The notes under the pieces: generated by a model
Databases searched by the model: none
Told to the model about the DNA's origin: nothing
What the model saw: the letters and a program-made list of their open reading frames with translations, nothing else
Part shown: piece after piece, positions 54,346 through 63,200 of the stretch
How positions within the stretch are numbered: the stretch's first letter is position 1
Layout of the letters: every line of letters begins with the position of its first letter
Position numbers and translations under genes: made by a program
From: an uncultured Akkermansia sp.
Lineage (GTDB): Bacteria; Verrucomicrobiota; Verrucomicrobiia; Verrucomicrobiales; Akkermansiaceae
DNA length: 64,000 nucleotides
Assembly (NCBI GenBank): GCA_905200945.1
Contig: CAJKMG010000002.1
Span: 62,001-126,000 of the forward strand
Reading direction: 5' to 3'

Positions 54346-56586
54346 TCAGGCCGCTACAAAGTTTCGTTCGTCATTGGTCAGGGCCCGCACCTGCACGGCC
54401 ATGAACCTCATTTCATTAAGCATGTTCAGATAAAGCAGGGAGGAACGGGTGCGCGTCTGGTTGCGCTGAGCCCGCTTAATCTGGCGCTTGGTAGCCTTTG
54501 CCACCAGTTGAAGAAGCTGTTCCTGGGCCACCATCGTGTAATCGAACTGAATGTACGTCCCCGTCTGAAGCATTTTGCAATATTCATCCAGCAGCTTGAT
54601 GAGAGCGGTATGCACCTCCTTCAAATCGTCCACCTGGTCAATCGTAAACGGCGTGTGGTTATTATCCACATATGTAAAGATGGACTCGGAAAATTGCGAC
54701 AGGCTCTGCGTAGCTTCGTTCAAATGCTCCAGGGCCTGCACAAAGTGGTACCCCATATCCAGGGAGCGGGACTGCATTTTGTACAGGATAGGGAGAATAT
54801 CATACTTGTGATGCTCGCTGCTGGTCATGGCCAGCCGTTCTGCGGCATCCGCCAGTTCTTTCAAGGCCTTCCTGTCTCCCTGGAAAAAGTTTTCCACGGT
54901 GTCATTGTAAATCTCCCGCAGCTTGAGCGTGCTGTCCACAATCTGGTGGCTGCATACATCCAGAATATTTTCTTCCGTAATCTGGTCAAAACGCTCTACG
55001 GAAAGCTTACTCTCCCGCTTGCGGTGCATGATGGTGGACTTCACCAGAATGATCACCACCAGGGCCAGCAGACCGAAGATGGCGTATACCTGCCCGTAAT
55101 GCAGGATAGTAGCCATGACGGCGGCCAGCGTAAAGGCAGCCAGCCCGGTCATGAACCAGCCGGAAATCACCGTCAGCACGCCGGTCACGCGATACACAGC
55201 GCTCTCCCTTCCCCATGCCTTGTCCGCCAGGGAGGAGCCCATGGCCACCATGAATGTCACATACGTGGTGGAAAGGGGAAGCTGCTTGCCCGTAGCCCAT
55301 GCAATCAGCAGGGAAGCAACCGTCAGGTTCACCGTAGCGCGAATCAGGTCAAATGCTACCCTGTCCTTGGGATTCAAAGGCTGGGGGGCGGGATCCCACT
55401 GGTGGTTCATGCGTACCAGCATGCGGGCGGGAATAAGCCTTTTCACTCCGCGTCCCAGGGCGATGGCGCTGCGAACGATGGCGCGGGCGGGGGGAACGGA
55501 GCCGAAACGTTCAATACCGCCTTCACCCTGTCTGGAAAGTTCCACGCCGGTGGCGATCACCGTTTTTGCCTTTTTGGAGAACCACAAGGCAAAAATCATC
55601 ATGCAGCCTGCGGCGAACAGAATGTAATGGTTTACCGGTACGCCCTGCCCCGGCATCAGACAATCCATGGCGGTGATGGACGAAGGAGAGCCTCCGGCCG
55701 CCACCACGCTGCGGGCATACTGGAAGGAATCCAGACCGCCCATGAAAACGCCGATGAAATTCACCAGGTCGTTGCCCGCAAAGGCCAGGGCCAGGGAAAA
55801 GGTCCCCGCCAGAACGGTCAGGCGCAGGATATTCGTCATGAACAAGTGCTGGAGCAGGAACATGAGCACGGAAAATCCGCCGAAGGCTGTAAGCAGGGCC
55901 ATGCCCAGATTCTGGTCAATATATTGGATGAACGAGGGCTCCATCAGGGTAGATTCCTTCAAGCCCTTGAAAACGGCAAAATAGGCTATCGCCGTCATGG
56001 CAATGCCGCACCAGAAGCAGCCGAACCATTTGAACCGGGACTGGTATTTAAAGGTGAACGCCAGACGGGAAATCCACATGACGATGGTGCCTACCGTAAA
56101 GGCGATGGCTACGGAAAGAAGAATGCTGGTGACAATTTCAAAGGCCTTGTCCGTATTAATGAAATCCCACACGGACTGGACCAGGCGGAGCTTGGAAATC
56201 TTGAACAGGGCCGTCGCTACGGCAGACCCCAAGATACCGAATACCAGGGAAACGGTGGTGGACGTAGGCAATCCGAAAGTATTGAAAGTATCCAGCAGGA
56301 TCACCTCACTGATCATTACCCCCAGGAAAAGCAGCATTACTTCATGGTAACTGAACATGTTTGGGTGAAAAATGCCGTTGCGGGCCACCTCCATCATGCC
56401 TCCGGAGAAGCAGGCCCCCACCAGCACGCCGATGGAAGCCACGGTCAGGATCACCCGCACGGGGGCGGCCTTGGAACCAATGGCGGAATTGAGGAAGTTG
56501 ACGGCGTCATTTGCTACGCCGTTGATCAAGTCAAATGCCGCCAGAAGCAGCAGGGCTGTGATGATAATCCAGTAAATTGAGTCCAT
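54346..56586 (-). CDS. pit: Pit-type inorganic phosphate transporter with C-terminal PhoU-like domain
   Basis: 746 residues. The membrane part (about 1-515) has the PiT inverted-repeat signatures: FDLINGVANDAVNFLNSAIG and LAFAGNDLVNFIGVFMGG, and the paired loops FGLPTSTTVS and QLPLSTTYVTF. The soluble C-terminus (about 520-746) is helical with a PhoU-like pattern (HQIVDSTLKLREIYNDTVENF, HLNEATQSLSQF), which could sense phosphate or metal state. Members of this family symport phosphate with H+ or Na+. No pst/phoU genes are adjacent. Pit-PhoU fusion is known in some bacteria. Confidence 0.92.
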   Translation of the reverse strand: MDSIYWIIITALLLLAAFDLINGVANDAVNFLNSAIGSKAAPVRVILTVASIGVLVGACFSGGMMEVARNGIFHPNMFSYHEVMLLFLGVMISEVILLDTFNTFGLPTSTTVSLVFGILGSAVATALFKISKLRLVQSVWDFINTDKAFEIVTSILLSVAIAFTVGTIVMWISRLAFTFKYQSRFKWFGCFWCGIAMTAIAYFAVFKGLKESTLMEPSFIQYIDQNLGMALLTAFGGFSVLMFLLQHLFMTNILRLTVLAGTFSLALAFAGNDLVNFIGVFMGGLDSFQYARSVVAAGGSPSSITAMDCLMPGQGVPVNHYILFAAGCMMIFALWFSKKAKTVIATGVELSRQGEGGIERFGSVPPARAIVRSAIALGRGVKRLIPARMLVRMNHQWDPAPQPLNPKDRVAFDLIRATVNLTVASLLIAWATGKQLPLSTTYVTFMVAMGSSLADKAWGRESAVYRVTGVLTVISGWFMTGLAAFTLAAVMATILHYGQVYAIFGLLALVVIILVKSTIMHRKRESKLSVERFDQITEENILDVCSHQIVDSTLKLREIYNDTVENFFQGDRKALKELADAAERLAMTSSEHHKYDILPILYKMQSRSLDMGYHFVQALEHLNEATQSLSQFSESIFTYVDNNHTPFTIDQVDDLKEVHTALIKLLDEYCKMLQTGTYIQFDYTMVAQEQLLQLVAKATKRQIKRAQRNQTRTRSSLLYLNMLNEMRFMAVQVRALTNDERNFVAA

Positions 56587-56700
56587 AACTGTCTCTTGTG
56601 AATGGTGGGCGGAGGGCGTCCGCGAGCTGCACCACCGCCTCTTTACACGGAAACGGTCAATTTTGCTACTGTTTTGTTACAGAAAAATCCTTTCTCCTTA

Positions 56701-59286
56701 TCAACGGGAGCGGGGAAGGAAATCCAGCTCCTCTGGGTCGGGCCAGCGGTGCCGGGGATAACGTCCCGCCAGGTCCTTTTTCATTTGTCCGTATCCGTTC
56801 CGCCAAAAACTTTCCAGGGATCCCGTTACCTGCCACGGCCTCTGGCTGGGAGCCAGCACCTCCACAATCACGGGTACGGCCCCGTTGGCAATGCGCGGGG
56901 AGACCGCCACGCCGAACAGGCGCTGCACCGTCAGACCGATCACCGGGGAGGAGTCTTCCCCATACCTGACCTTGGCGTGCTGGCCGTTGGGCAACGTGAG
57001 GCTTACCGGGGCATAATCATCCAGCGCTTTCGCCTGCCAGCCGGAAAGCCAATCCCTCAATACGGGAATAATCTCCCTTTCCTTGATGTCCTTATAACCC
57101 ACAGCCCCCTCACAGACCAGAGAAATGGCGACAAGCTTGTCCTCTTCTGAAAAGCGGGGGAGCTCCAGTTCCGGCATCCAAACGCTCAAACCATTAAGAC
57201 GGCGTATCCACTGTTCCACGGCATCATTCCATTTCACCAGCTTCAGGGTGCCGTCCACTACCTTTTCCGCCAAAACCGGGGCGGCCAGTTCCGGCGGGGC
57301 GTCTCCGCGGTCCCGATCCTCCAGCACCAGATCTTCATACATCAGCTTCCGGCGCAGACGCACGCGCCGCAAAGCGGCATCGAAGACGGCCTCCTCCCCG
57401 CAGGAAAAACGCTCCGGCCAGATGGAACGCAAATCTTCCGGCGCAATAAGCGTACAGCGTCCCACACGGGTTTCCACCGCCTTTCCGGACAATTCCGCCA
57501 CCTCTGCGGCCACGAAATGCTCCCCATGAAACACCACGCTTCCTTCCGAAAGTCTGCCGCCCACACCGCCAGCCATGCGGCATGTATTGGAGGCCACGCC
57601 ATTTCGAACCCCCACATGATCCGCAAAACTCTCAATCATCGCACGGACTACGGCAGAACGTGCCGCCGTAAAATCCGGTTCCGGCGTTTCCCTGGCTTTT
57701 CCCCGGCTGCCGACGGACAGAAGCTGCCGGTATGCCATCCATGCCTCCCGCGCCCCGCGGGAAGAGATGCCCCAGCGGGTACACGCCGCCGCCCCAAAAC
57801 CGGCATCCACAGCCTTCTCCACCGCGCGCCACTCCGCCTGAAAATCCGTGTAATCCGCGGAATCGCGCAAATGATCGTTCAGCCCTCCCTTCACCGCAAC
57901 ACCCTCTCCCTGCATCAGGGCTGCAACGGCAGCCAGCTCCACGGCGCACTGCTCATCCTGGCCGGCCACCATCAGACGGGCCAGTCGGGGCGGCAGGGGA
58001 AAAGCGGTCATCCTTTTTCCCGTATCCGTCAGGCTTCCGTCCTCTTCCGTCGCACCCAGGGCAGCCAACAAATTCACGGCCCGCTGCATCACCAGGGAGG
58101 AAGGAACATCCAGCCAACGGAAATTTTCCGGCACGGTGACGCCCCAGGCAGCCAAATTCAAAACGGCTCCAGCCAGGTCCACCCGGAAACATTCGGGCGG
58201 GTCAAAATCCTCCTTCCGGGCCTGTTCCGCCTCACTCCACAGCCGGAAACAGCGCCCCGGAGCCACGCGCCCGGCACGGCCCGCGCGCTGAGCGGCGGAC
58301 GCCTTGGAAACCTTCACCAGATGCAGCGTATCCATCCCCCGGTACGGATCCCATCCGGACCGGCGGACCAGTCCGGAATCAACCACTGTGCGCACTCCCT
58401 CAATCGTCAGGGAAGTTTCCGCCACATTGGTGGAAACAATAACACGGGGGATCTCTCCCCGCTCCACGGCTCGATTCTGCTGCTCCGGCGTCAGAGCCCC
58501 GTAAAGGGGAAAAATGTCCCGGCCGCTCATCCACGGCTTTCCTGCCAGCAAATCCACCGTTTTCCGTATCTCATACACGCCCGGCATAAATACCAGCACA
58601 TCCCCGCAGTCATCCTCCCTCACCGCCTCCCGCACAACATCCGCAGCCTGCTCCCATATGGGGGGAGGAGCCACCCTGCCGCGTCCGTCACTGACCAGGC
58701 GGGGAGCCCGGTAAACAACTTCCACGGGATACTGCCTGCCTTGCGCTTCCAGAACCCGGCAGGAATCTCCCATATATTCCCGCAGACCGGATATCTCCAG
58801 TGTGGCGGACATCACGACCACGGCCAGATCCCGGCGCGGCCCTTCCTGCAGATCCAGCACACGCCCCAGGGATAAATCCCCGGAAAGGCTCCGTTCGTGA
58901 AACTCATCAAACACCACGGCGCTCACCCCTGCCAGGGAGGGCCGTTCCGTCAGCCAGCGCTCCAACATGCCGTCCGTTACATACGCGATACGGGTGCGGG
59001 AAGAAATGTGCCGTTCAAAACGCACCGCATACCCCACTTCTTTTCCCAGCTCCACCCCGCGCAGCCGGGCCACATGCCGCGCCAGCAGGCGAGCGGCCAT
59101 CCGCCGGGGCTGTACAACGACAATTAGGCCACGGTCTCCCAGACCGGCGTCATCCATCATCGGAGGAACGCCGGTGGACTTGCCGGAGCCGGTAGGAGCT
59201 TTCAACAAAATGCGCGGAGAAGGAACCCGCAGAGCCTCCATCAATTCTCCGCGGATTTCCTCAATGGGAAGAGAAGAAAAAACCAT
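56701..59286 (-). CDS. hrpB: ATP-dependent helicase HrpB
   Basis: 861 residues of a DEAH/RHA-family helicase. Walker A APTGSGKST at 30-38, motif II DEFHER (the HrpB variant of DEAH) in VVFDEFHERSL, SAT motif VVMSATLEI, and QRAGRAGRVAPGRCFRLWS. The C-terminal HrpB-specific region (VTGSLESFWRNGYGQMKKDLAGRYPRH in parts) closes the chain at the usual length. Role in RNA metabolism is poorly defined in the family. cdsA precedes it by about 36 bases, so the two may share a transcript. Confidence 0.93.
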   Translation of the reverse strand: MVFSSLPIEEIRGELMEALRVPSPRILLKAPTGSGKSTGVPPMMDDAGLGDRGLIVVVQPRRMAARLLARHVARLRGVELGKEVGYAVRFERHISSRTRIAYVTDGMLERWLTERPSLAGVSAVVFDEFHERSLSGDLSLGRVLDLQEGPRRDLAVVVMSATLEISGLREYMGDSCRVLEAQGRQYPVEVVYRAPRLVSDGRGRVAPPPIWEQAADVVREAVREDDCGDVLVFMPGVYEIRKTVDLLAGKPWMSGRDIFPLYGALTPEQQNRAVERGEIPRVIVSTNVAETSLTIEGVRTVVDSGLVRRSGWDPYRGMDTLHLVKVSKASAAQRAGRAGRVAPGRCFRLWSEAEQARKEDFDPPECFRVDLAGAVLNLAAWGVTVPENFRWLDVPSSLVMQRAVNLLAALGATEEDGSLTDTGKRMTAFPLPPRLARLMVAGQDEQCAVELAAVAALMQGEGVAVKGGLNDHLRDSADYTDFQAEWRAVEKAVDAGFGAAACTRWGISSRGAREAWMAYRQLLSVGSRGKARETPEPDFTAARSAVVRAMIESFADHVGVRNGVASNTCRMAGGVGGRLSEGSVVFHGEHFVAAEVAELSGKAVETRVGRCTLIAPEDLRSIWPERFSCGEEAVFDAALRRVRLRRKLMYEDLVLEDRDRGDAPPELAAPVLAEKVVDGTLKLVKWNDAVEQWIRRLNGLSVWMPELELPRFSEEDKLVAISLVCEGAVGYKDIKEREIIPVLRDWLSGWQAKALDDYAPVSLTLPNGQHAKVRYGEDSSPVIGLTVQRLFGVAVSPRIANGAVPVIVEVLAPSQRPWQVTGSLESFWRNGYGQMKKDLAGRYPRHRWPDPEELDFLPRSR

Positions 59287-59322
59287 ACCGGGTTACAGGG
59301 AATCCGTTCATGCCGGGGACAT

Positions 59323-60288
59323 TCAGCCGATGCAGGCCAGCAGAAACCAGAAAAACGGCACGGTAAAGGAAGGGCTGTCAATCAAATCAAAAATTCCTCC
59401 TATCCCCGGCAGCAGGGAACCGGAATCCTTGATGGACAGGCTGCGTTTAACCAGGGACCCGGCCAAATCCCCGTAAACGGAAAGCAGGAAAATGAAGGAA
59501 GCGCATCCCACCAGCACCAGCACCTGGTTTATGGACAGGGCGGAAATTCTGAACATCGGGAAAACCAGACCTATGGCTGCCGCATTCGTCAGCACCCAGG
59601 AACCGAGGATGCCCTCCCATGTCTTCTTGGGGCTGATGTGCGGAATAAGCCTGCGGGAAAAAAGGCGGCCGCCCAGCAGGAACCCGCTCACATAGGCAAA
59701 AATATCCGCCATTTTCGTTACCAGAATGACCCACAGCACACACATGACAATGGCCGGATAAACATACCCCTCCCTCATATACGCCAGATGCAGGGCCAGA
59801 ATGGCAAAAGAGAACAGCCAGACGGGATAAATAAAAGAAAGCAGCGCCGTACCCACGGAACGGAGCGCCCTGCTTCCATCCACCGGATGATTCATCTCAC
59901 GGATGAAGGAAACCACTACCAGGAGGACCGGAGCGGCAAGTGCCACCAGAAGAGGTAGGGGTATCGGAAAAGGAGCCTCTTCCGCAAAGGCGCTTTCCCG
60001 GAATTTGGTGATGTAGCACGACCAGGACAACAACACGGGATACGCCGCCCCGAAAAGAAAGCCCAAGTTCGGCTGAGAGGCTTTTCCGGAACGCAACAGC
60101 ATGTGCCGCCATTCCCAGGCAGCCAAAATGCAGAAGATGCAAACCAGACCGTAATACCCAAGTTCGCGGTCCCACCACAAAGCCCCGGCCAGCAACCCAA
60201 GCAAAACCACGGTGCTGAAAGAACGCTGCAGAAGAACCCCCAACTTGCTTCCGGAAAAATTCTTGTCCCGATTCGGTATGCTCATCAT
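59323..60288 (-). CDS. cdsA: Phosphatidate cytidylyltransferase, with altered signature residues
   Basis: Makes CDP-diacylglycerol from phosphatidate and CTP, feeding phospholipids including phosphatidylserine for the Psd encoded in this window. 321 residues from ATG 60288 (an open frame to 60450 adds unconserved residues). About eight hydrophobic helices. The C-terminal signature is present as GSLVKRSLSIKDSGSLLPG followed by IGGIFDLIDS. The family consensus has His where this reads Ile, and Arg-Asp context where this reads Leu-Ile-Asp. The core KR and KD pairs are retained. Confidence 0.88.
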   Translation of the reverse strand: MMSIPNRDKNFSGSKLGVLLQRSFSTVVLLGLLAGALWWDRELGYYGLVCIFCILAAWEWRHMLLRSGKASQPNLGFLFGAAYPVLLSWSCYITKFRESAFAEEAPFPIPLPLLVALAAPVLLVVVSFIREMNHPVDGSRALRSVGTALLSFIYPVWLFSFAILALHLAYMREGYVYPAIVMCVLWVILVTKMADIFAYVSGFLLGGRLFSRRLIPHISPKKTWEGILGSWVLTNAAAIGLVFPMFRISALSINQVLVLVGCASFIFLLSVYGDLAGSLVKRSLSIKDSGSLLPGIGGIFDLIDSPSFTVPFFWFLLACIG

Positions 60289-60805
60289 CACGCGAAGTGT
60301 ACAGAAAACCGTTGCAACCTCAATCCTGAAATGCTTCCTTTCCTGCGGAGGCTCTTCGGAAAACGCCTGCTCTCCGCCCTCCCCACCTCCCGTTGCGGAC
60401 AGGAAAGCAATCATCCCGCCACCTTTCCCGCCCCGGTAGGGACGCAACAACGGAAAACAAAAAAGCGCTCAACAACAAGCGGCGGAAGGGCATGCGGGGA
60501 AAACCTCCGGAGGAAAAGCCATTCCATACAATTTCAATATGACAAATGCCGGACTTCCGCACAAAATTTCAAACTTTATGGTGGATTTATCCACCCATGA
60601 ATTCTCTTCTTTCCTCCCCCTGCCGCCGTCAGATATTTCCGGATAAACCGGGTTCCATTTACTCCTTCCCCCTTCCGGAAACAAGGAGAGCAAAATAGCG
60701 TCATGTGGACGTTTTATAAGATAGACAATCACCTGCAAATCAGTAACACTTACATCCCGGCGCCAGCTTTTTCCCCAAATGGGAAAAAACGCACCTTTTT
60801 CCGTT
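60289..60805. other. Intergenic region between divergent cdsA and prc
   Basis: About 520 bases without a convincing gene. It contains a perfect dyad GGTGGAT-TT-ATCCACC at 60580-60595 that may be an operator, and otherwise promoter-length AT/GC mixtures. A 60469-60984 minus frame is antisense to the protease start and carries no motif. Confidence 0.5.
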
Positions 60806-63025
60806 ATGAACATGCACTCATTCCGTTGGATCAGACTCACCGCTTCCTCGGCCCTGGCCGCAGCCGCCATTACTTCCTGCGCCTCTGCGGCTACGGACTT
60901 CAACCAGGTAGGCAAGCAAATGTCCCTGCTGCTCCAGAATTTCCACTTCTCCCGCAAGGAATTCAGCGATGAATTATCCGCCAAATTCCTGGAAACCTAC
61001 CTGCGCAAGGTAGACCCCAACAAAATATTCTTCACCCAGCAGGATGTAGACGCCCTCAAAAGAAAATACGGTAAGGAGCTGGACGACTACCTGATGTCCG
61101 GCCAGATGATGGATGCTGCCCAGGCCATGCACGCCCTGTACCGCCAGCGCGCCATGCAGCGCATCTCCTACGCGCGGGATCTGCTGAAAAAGGGAGGCTT
61201 CACCTTTGACAAAGACAAGTCCATCGAACGTTCCCGCCGCAAAACGGCCGCGTGGCCCAAGGATGAGGCGGAAATGCAGCAGGTCTGGAAAGACATGGTG
61301 GAGGAACAGCTCCTGTCTGAAATCCTGCGCCGTGAAACCGTAGCGCGCCTGGCCAAGGAACAGAACAAGCCCGATCCCCTGGCCAATGAAAAACCTGCGG
61401 AGGAAAAGCTGCTTATGCGTTATGAACGCATCCAGCGCAATATCCAGGAAACGGATTTGGAAGACGTAGCGGAAACACTGCTTAGCGCTGTGGCTTTGAC
61501 GTATGACCCGCATACGGATTACATGGGTGCGCGCCAGGTGGACCGCTTCAAGATTTCCATGGGTACGGAACTCACCGGCATTGGCGCCCTGCTGGGCAGT
61601 GAAGACGACGGTTCCACCAAAATTACCGGTATCGTCGTGGGCGGACCGGCTGACAAATCCGGAGAACTGAAGCTGAACGACCGCATCGTTGCCATTGACT
61701 CCGACAACTCCGGAGAAATGGTGGATATCCTGTTCATGAAGCTGGACAAGGTGGTGGATATGATCCGCGGAGCCGAAAATACCCAGATGCGCCTGAAAGT
61801 GGAACCGGCGGATGCCCCCGGACAGGCCAAAATCATTACGCTGACCCGCTCCAAGGTTCCTTTGAAGGATGAGCTTGCCAAAGGTGAAATCATTGAACTT
61901 ACCGGAGCACCGGAAGGCAGGAACCGCATTGGCGTGCTGAGCCTTCCCTCCTTCTACGCAGACATGGAAGGCGGAGACCGCCGCTGCGCCAAGGATGTCA
62001 AAAAAATCCTGGAACGGATGAACAAGGAAAACGTGGACGGCCTGGTAATTGACCTGCGCAGCAACGGCGGCGGTTCCCTGGAGGAAGTGCGCCTGATGAC
62101 GGGCTTCTTTACCGGAAACGGCCCCGTGGTGCAAATCAAGGACACCCGCGGCAACGTGGATATCAAATCCGCCCACAACCGCCAGAAACTCTTCAACGGT
62201 CCCATTGTGGTGCTCATTAACAAACTCAGCGCGTCCGCCTCTGAAATTCTGGCCGCGGCCCTCCAGGATTACGGCCGCGCCGTGATCGTGGGGGATGGCT
62301 CCACCTTCGGGAAAGGGTCTGTGCAGCAGCCTGTGGACATCGGCCAGTACCTGCCTTTCTTCGCGGCCAGGGACCGTGCGGGCCTGCTGAAAGTCACTAC
62401 CCAGAAATTCTACCGTGTGGCAGGCGGCTCCACCCAGCTCAAAGGCGTGGAAAGCGACATCCAGCTTCCCACCGCTACGGCGGCATTTGAGCTGGGAGAA
62501 GACATTCTGGACTACGCGATGCCCTATGACCAGATCACGCCCTGCACCAACTACAAAAAAAATCCCTCCATCGCGGCCATGCTGCCCGTGCTGAAAGAAG
62601 CCAGCGCGAAGCGCGTGGAAAAAGACCGCGACCTCCAGATCGCCAGGGAAGACATCGCCACGATGAAACAGCGCATCAAGGACAACAAGCTTTCCCTGAA
62701 CAAAAAAATCCGGGAACAGGAAAACTCCGCCCTGGAAGAACGCCGCAAATCCATCAACAAGGAACGCAAAATCCGCTTCGCGGAAATGGCCAAGGAAGAC
62801 GCCACCAAATACAAAATTTACCGTCTGACGCTGGACGACGTCAACGCCAAGGAGCTGCCCCTGGCGGATCCTGACAAGGACAATGAACAATTCATGCACC
62901 TGGCGGAAGACCCCACGGCAGAACTGGACGATTCCCCGGAATACCCCTCCGGCCTTGATCCGGAACTCCGTGAAGGCATCAACATCGTCCAGGATATGCT
63001 GAAGCTGGAATCCTCCGGAAAATAA
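60806..63025 (+). CDS. prc: C-terminal processing (tail-specific) protease, S41 family
   Basis: 739 residues from ATG 60806 (60779 and 60812 also in frame). Signal sequence SSALAAAAITSCASA resembles a lipobox ITSC, so it may be a lipoprotein, or be cleaved at ASA. Prc-like N-terminal helical domain, PDZ (about 230-340; GIVVGGPADKSGELKLNDRI), S41 catalytic domain with Ser in NKLSASASEILAAALQ and the Lys in TFGKGSVQQPVD, and a long helical C-terminal domain. It degrades periplasmic substrates from their C-termini. Own terminator downstream. Confidence 0.93.
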   Translation: MNMHSFRWIRLTASSALAAAAITSCASAATDFNQVGKQMSLLLQNFHFSRKEFSDELSAKFLETYLRKVDPNKIFFTQQDVDALKRKYGKELDDYLMSGQMMDAAQAMHALYRQRAMQRISYARDLLKKGGFTFDKDKSIERSRRKTAAWPKDEAEMQQVWKDMVEEQLLSEILRRETVARLAKEQNKPDPLANEKPAEEKLLMRYERIQRNIQETDLEDVAETLLSAVALTYDPHTDYMGARQVDRFKISMGTELTGIGALLGSEDDGSTKITGIVVGGPADKSGELKLNDRIVAIDSDNSGEMVDILFMKLDKVVDMIRGAENTQMRLKVEPADAPGQAKIITLTRSKVPLKDELAKGEIIELTGAPEGRNRIGVLSLPSFYADMEGGDRRCAKDVKKILERMNKENVDGLVIDLRSNGGGSLEEVRLMTGFFTGNGPVVQIKDTRGNVDIKSAHNRQKLFNGPIVVLINKLSASASEILAAALQDYGRAVIVGDGSTFGKGSVQQPVDIGQYLPFFAARDRAGLLKVTTQKFYRVAGGSTQLKGVESDIQLPTATAAFELGEDILDYAMPYDQITPCTNYKKNPSIAAMLPVLKEASAKRVEKDRDLQIAREDIATMKQRIKDNKLSLNKKIREQENSALEERRKSINKERKIRFAEMAKEDATKYKIYRLTLDDVNAKELPLADPDKDNEQFMHLAEDPTAELDDSPEYPSGLDPELREGINIVQDMLKLESSGK

Positions 63026-63054
63026 CGGCTCGCTCCTCGCTTGCCTTCTTACCG

Positions 63055-63090
63055 CCCCGGCCCCCATTCAGGGACCGGGGTCCTTTTTTT
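63055..63090 (+). terminator. prc terminator
   Basis: Outer stem CCCCGG/CCGGGG (63055-63060 with 63075-63080) with an inner C-rich/G-rich pairing and seven T residues following. Confidence 0.75.
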
Positions 63091-63200
63091 CGGGGTCAAC
63101 CCCGGAAGCAGTGCCCTCCGAACGGGCTGGAATGAATCCGGGGCTTGCCAGCCGGGGGGAAATAAGGCAGTATTTTTGCCCGTCAGCAATGAGCATTACC

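Noticed and set aside
54206..54433. Plus-strand 75-codon frame crossing the tandem-unit region
   Set aside because: Runs antisense through the phosphate-transporter gene end and terminator B motif; no initiation signal or family.
54508..56580. A 690-codon plus-strand frame in the phosphate transporter gene
   Set aside because: Antisense to the Pit-PhoU gene; composition rich in His/Gln/Gly as expected for a reverse frame.
60469..60984. Minus-strand 171-codon frame between cdsA and prc
   Set aside because: Covers the prc 5' end antisense and lacks any recognisable motif.
60974..63067. A 697-codon minus-strand frame across the protease gene
   Set aside because: Antisense to a well-supported Prc with PDZ and S41 motifs.
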